From the NCBI GenBank assembly GCA_020638195.1, contig JACKJC010000002.1:496001-560000 (forward strand): a DNA stretch of 64,000 nt, in the 5' to 3' direction. Position 1 is the first letter of the stretch, and each line of letters begins with the position of its first letter. The notes beneath the pieces were generated by a model, which was given only the letters and a program-made list of their open reading frames with translations, made no database searches and was not told the origin of the DNA. Below are positions 62,687-64,000 of this stretch, piece by piece. The position numbers and the translations under genes are program-made. Source of the DNA: Methylobacteriaceae bacterium (lineage in GTDB: Bacteria; Pseudomonadota; Alphaproteobacteria; Rhizobiales; Beijerinckiaceae).

Positions 62687-63646
62687 ATGGCTGGCGCCAT
62701 GTTCTCGATCCGCCTCCCGACCGCCCGGCTTTTGGCGCTTGCCGGCCTTTTCGCGATCCTGACGCCCGTTCTGGCGCAGGCGCAGGCGCTCCCGACCTTC
62801 GGGCCGGGCGCCTTCGGGCCGAATTTGCCGCAATCCGCCCCTGCCGAGGCTGCACAGGGCACGCTTTACATGTCGGCGGTGCTCGGGGCCGGAGAGGCCC
62901 AGCCCGTCCGGGGCGGGCTGAAGTGGCGCGTTTTCGAGGAACGCGCACAGCCCGACGGCACTCACAAGATCGTCGCCGAATCGGACGCCGCTGCGCCAAG
63001 GTTCGCGCTGCCGACCGGCGCCTATATCGTCCACGCGGCGTTCGGCCTCGCCGGCGCTGCCAAGCGTGTCAATGTGGATGCGCGCTCGACGACGGAGCGC
63101 ATCGTCCTTAACGCGGGCGCCCTGAAGATCGCGACCATGCTCGGCGATCAGGCCATCGCGCCCCAGAAGATCTCGATAGCGATCTATGTTCCGGCGCCCG
63201 GAAATTCCGAGGCGAAGCTGGTCGTGGACAAGGGCAAGCCGGGCGAGCTCATCTGCCTGCCGGAGGGGCAATACCACATCGTCTCGACCCTCTACGACGT
63301 CGGCAATTCGACGACTTCGGGCGCGGCGTCGGCCACCAACTCGATCGTCACCACGGACCTGCGCGTGCAGGCCGGCAAGGAGACCGAGGCGACGCTCAAG
63401 CATCGCGCGGCGACGATGACGCTCAAGCTCGTCAACCAGCCAGGCGGCGAGGCGCTCGCCAATACTTCATTCTCGGTGCTGACGCCCGGCGGCGACGTGA
63501 TCCGCGAGTTGATCGGCGCATTTCCGGCGCTGGTCCTGGCCGAGGGCGAATATGTCGCCATCGCCCGGCACGAGGGAAAGACCTACCAGGCGCAATTCAA
63601 GGTGCAATCGACACTCGACCGCGACGTGGAAGTCATAGCAAAGTAG
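62687..63646 (+). CDS. Secreted protein of unknown function
   Basis: 319 residues. Signal peptide (about 1-30, LLALAGLFAILTPVLAQAQA). The mature region is predominantly beta: three related strand blocks around KWRVFEERAQPDG, ISIAIYVPAPGN and FSVLTPGGDVIR, each followed by a GxYxVxA-type turn (PTGAYIVHAAFG, PEGQYHIVSTL, AEGEYVAIARH). This suggests tandem Ig/Cna-like repeats. No exact family recognised. ATG 62687 gives the signal peptide; ATG 62699 is an alternative. Confidence 0.75.
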   Translation: MAGAMFSIRLPTARLLALAGLFAILTPVLAQAQALPTFGPGAFGPNLPQSAPAEAAQGTLYMSAVLGAGEAQPVRGGLKWRVFEERAQPDGTHKIVAESDAAAPRFALPTGAYIVHAAFGLAGAAKRVNVDARSTTERIVLNAGALKIATMLGDQAIAPQKISIAIYVPAPGNSEAKLVVDKGKPGELICLPEGQYHIVSTLYDVGNSTTSGAASATNSIVTTDLRVQAGKETEATLKHRAATMTLKLVNQPGGEALANTSFSVLTPGGDVIRELIGAFPALVLAEGEYVAIARHEGKTYQAQFKVQSTLDRDVEVIAK

Positions 63647-63697
63647 GCTCGGCAAATCAGGATCGGCAAGATTGGCCGAACGGGCCGGGGTGAGGGA

Positions 63698-63934
63698 ATG
63701 CAGACATTTTTCGTCGAAATCAAATGCGCGCTCGGGCGCACCTACGAAGTCGCGAGCGCGCTTGCCGAGGCCGAGATCGCCTCGGAGATTTACTCCATCG
63801 CCGGCAACTTCGACATTCTCGCCAAGTTCTATCTCGATCGTGAGGAGGACATCGGGCATTTCGTCGGCCAGAAAGTGCAGACGATCCCCGGCATCGTCGA
63901 CACGCGTACGATCATCACCTTCAAGGCGTTCTGA
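63698..63934 (+). CDS. Stand-alone RAM-domain protein (Lrp/AsnC ligand-binding domain)
   Basis: 78 residues consisting only of the RAM/AsnC_trans_reg fold: FFVEIKCALGRTYEVASALAE, GNFDILAKFYL, QTIPGIVDTRTIITFKAF. There is no helix-turn-helix. Stand-alone RAM proteins bind amino acids and form oligomers; the regulated partner is unknown. ATG 63698. The next gene begins 1 bp after its stop. Confidence 0.93.
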   Translation: MQTFFVEIKCALGRTYEVASALAEAEIASEIYSIAGNFDILAKFYLDREEDIGHFVGQKVQTIPGIVDTRTIITFKAF

Positions 63935-63935
63935 G

Positions 63936-64000
63936 ATGCGCGCCGACACTTTCCGGCTGAAAGCGGACGACGGCGCAGAACTCCACATCTATAGCTGGCT
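63936..64000 (+). CDS. Start of an alpha/beta hydrolase-like gene (cut by window edge)
   Basis: 21 codons, MRADTFRLKADDGAELHIYSW, starting just after the RAM-gene stop. The segment (F-x-L-x-A-x-D-G-x-E-L-x-x-Y-x-W) is the usual start of monoacylglycerol-lipase/lysophospholipase-type alpha/beta hydrolases. The catalytic part is outside the window. Confidence 0.55.
   Translation, partial: MRADTFRLKADDGAELHIYSW

Overview
The window is a GC-rich, gene-dense bacterial chromosome segment. Gene content points to an alphaproteobacterium of the order Hyphomicrobiales (Rhizobiales): Usg, DUF3126 next to cysE, DUF1217, the CHCC zinc-finger protein, DUF6867 inside a liv operon, split XdhC genes and the hisI-patatin-CBS / folE-Fe-S scaffold-yidD / thrS neighbourhood are all typical of that group. 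Family or genus cannot be fixed from the sequence alone. I see no CRISPR array, insertion sequence, phage gene or rRNA; there is one tRNA (Leu, anticodon UAA).

Layout. 1-8 kb: the 5' half of purB at the edge, a DUF302 / cytochrome c / SHOCT cassette, a DadA-like FAD oxidase, ccdA, and a three-gene ABC exporter (membrane-fusion protein, FtsX-type permease, ATPase). 8-21.3 kb: a diguanylate cyclase, then two complete branched-chain amino-acid-type (Liv/HAAT) ABC transporter operons that diverge from one intergenic region at about 14.9-15.3 kb. The leftward operon is livH-M-G-F-DUF6867-livJ. The rightward one is two TAT-exported binding proteins followed by livH-M-G-F, and it ends in a decayed 3' fragment of a binding-protein gene. 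21.3-28.2 kb: a DUF411 protein, an alpha/beta hydrolase with a histone H1-like tail, and a tightly packed cassette (MoxR, CoxE-like VWA, two XdhC-family genes, a molybdopterin-binding protein, a MocA-like cytidylyltransferase) that looks like a maturation set for molybdenum hydroxylases, without the enzymes themselves.

28-45 kb: DoxX, Usg, a degenerate-GGDEF/EAL protein, radC, map, an FkbM methyltransferase, a CinA-N-like protein, gpt, tRNA-Leu, three tandem SnoaL/NTF2-like paralogues, a flavin monooxygenase, a CHCC zinc protein, a hydrolase, DUF1217, cysE, a doubled DUF3126 protein, a Tad-type VWA pilus protein and an internally duplicated secreted Cys-rich protein. 45-64 kb: hisI, patatin, ankyrin, CBS and rhomboid genes, a PAS_5 gene beside a tandem-PilZ gene, a TylF-type methyltransferase, gamma-carbonic anhydrase, folE, an IscU-like scaffold without its third cysteine, yidD, a flavodoxin-fold protein with a five-cysteine cluster, thrS, a formate/nitrite-family channel, DUF2256 overlapping an Fe-S (PhrB-type) photolyase, a Rieske-glutamate synthase fusion, a secreted protein, a stand-alone RAM-domain protein and the start of a hydrolase gene.

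Most of the window is housekeeping or accessory metabolism. The features I would look at first are the H1-tailed hydrolase, the binding-protein pseudogene and paired liv operons, the duplicated Cys-rich secreted protein beside the pilus gene, the SnoaL x3 plus flavin monooxygenase block, and the cysteine-cluster flavoprotein. None of them amounts to a demonstrably new system.
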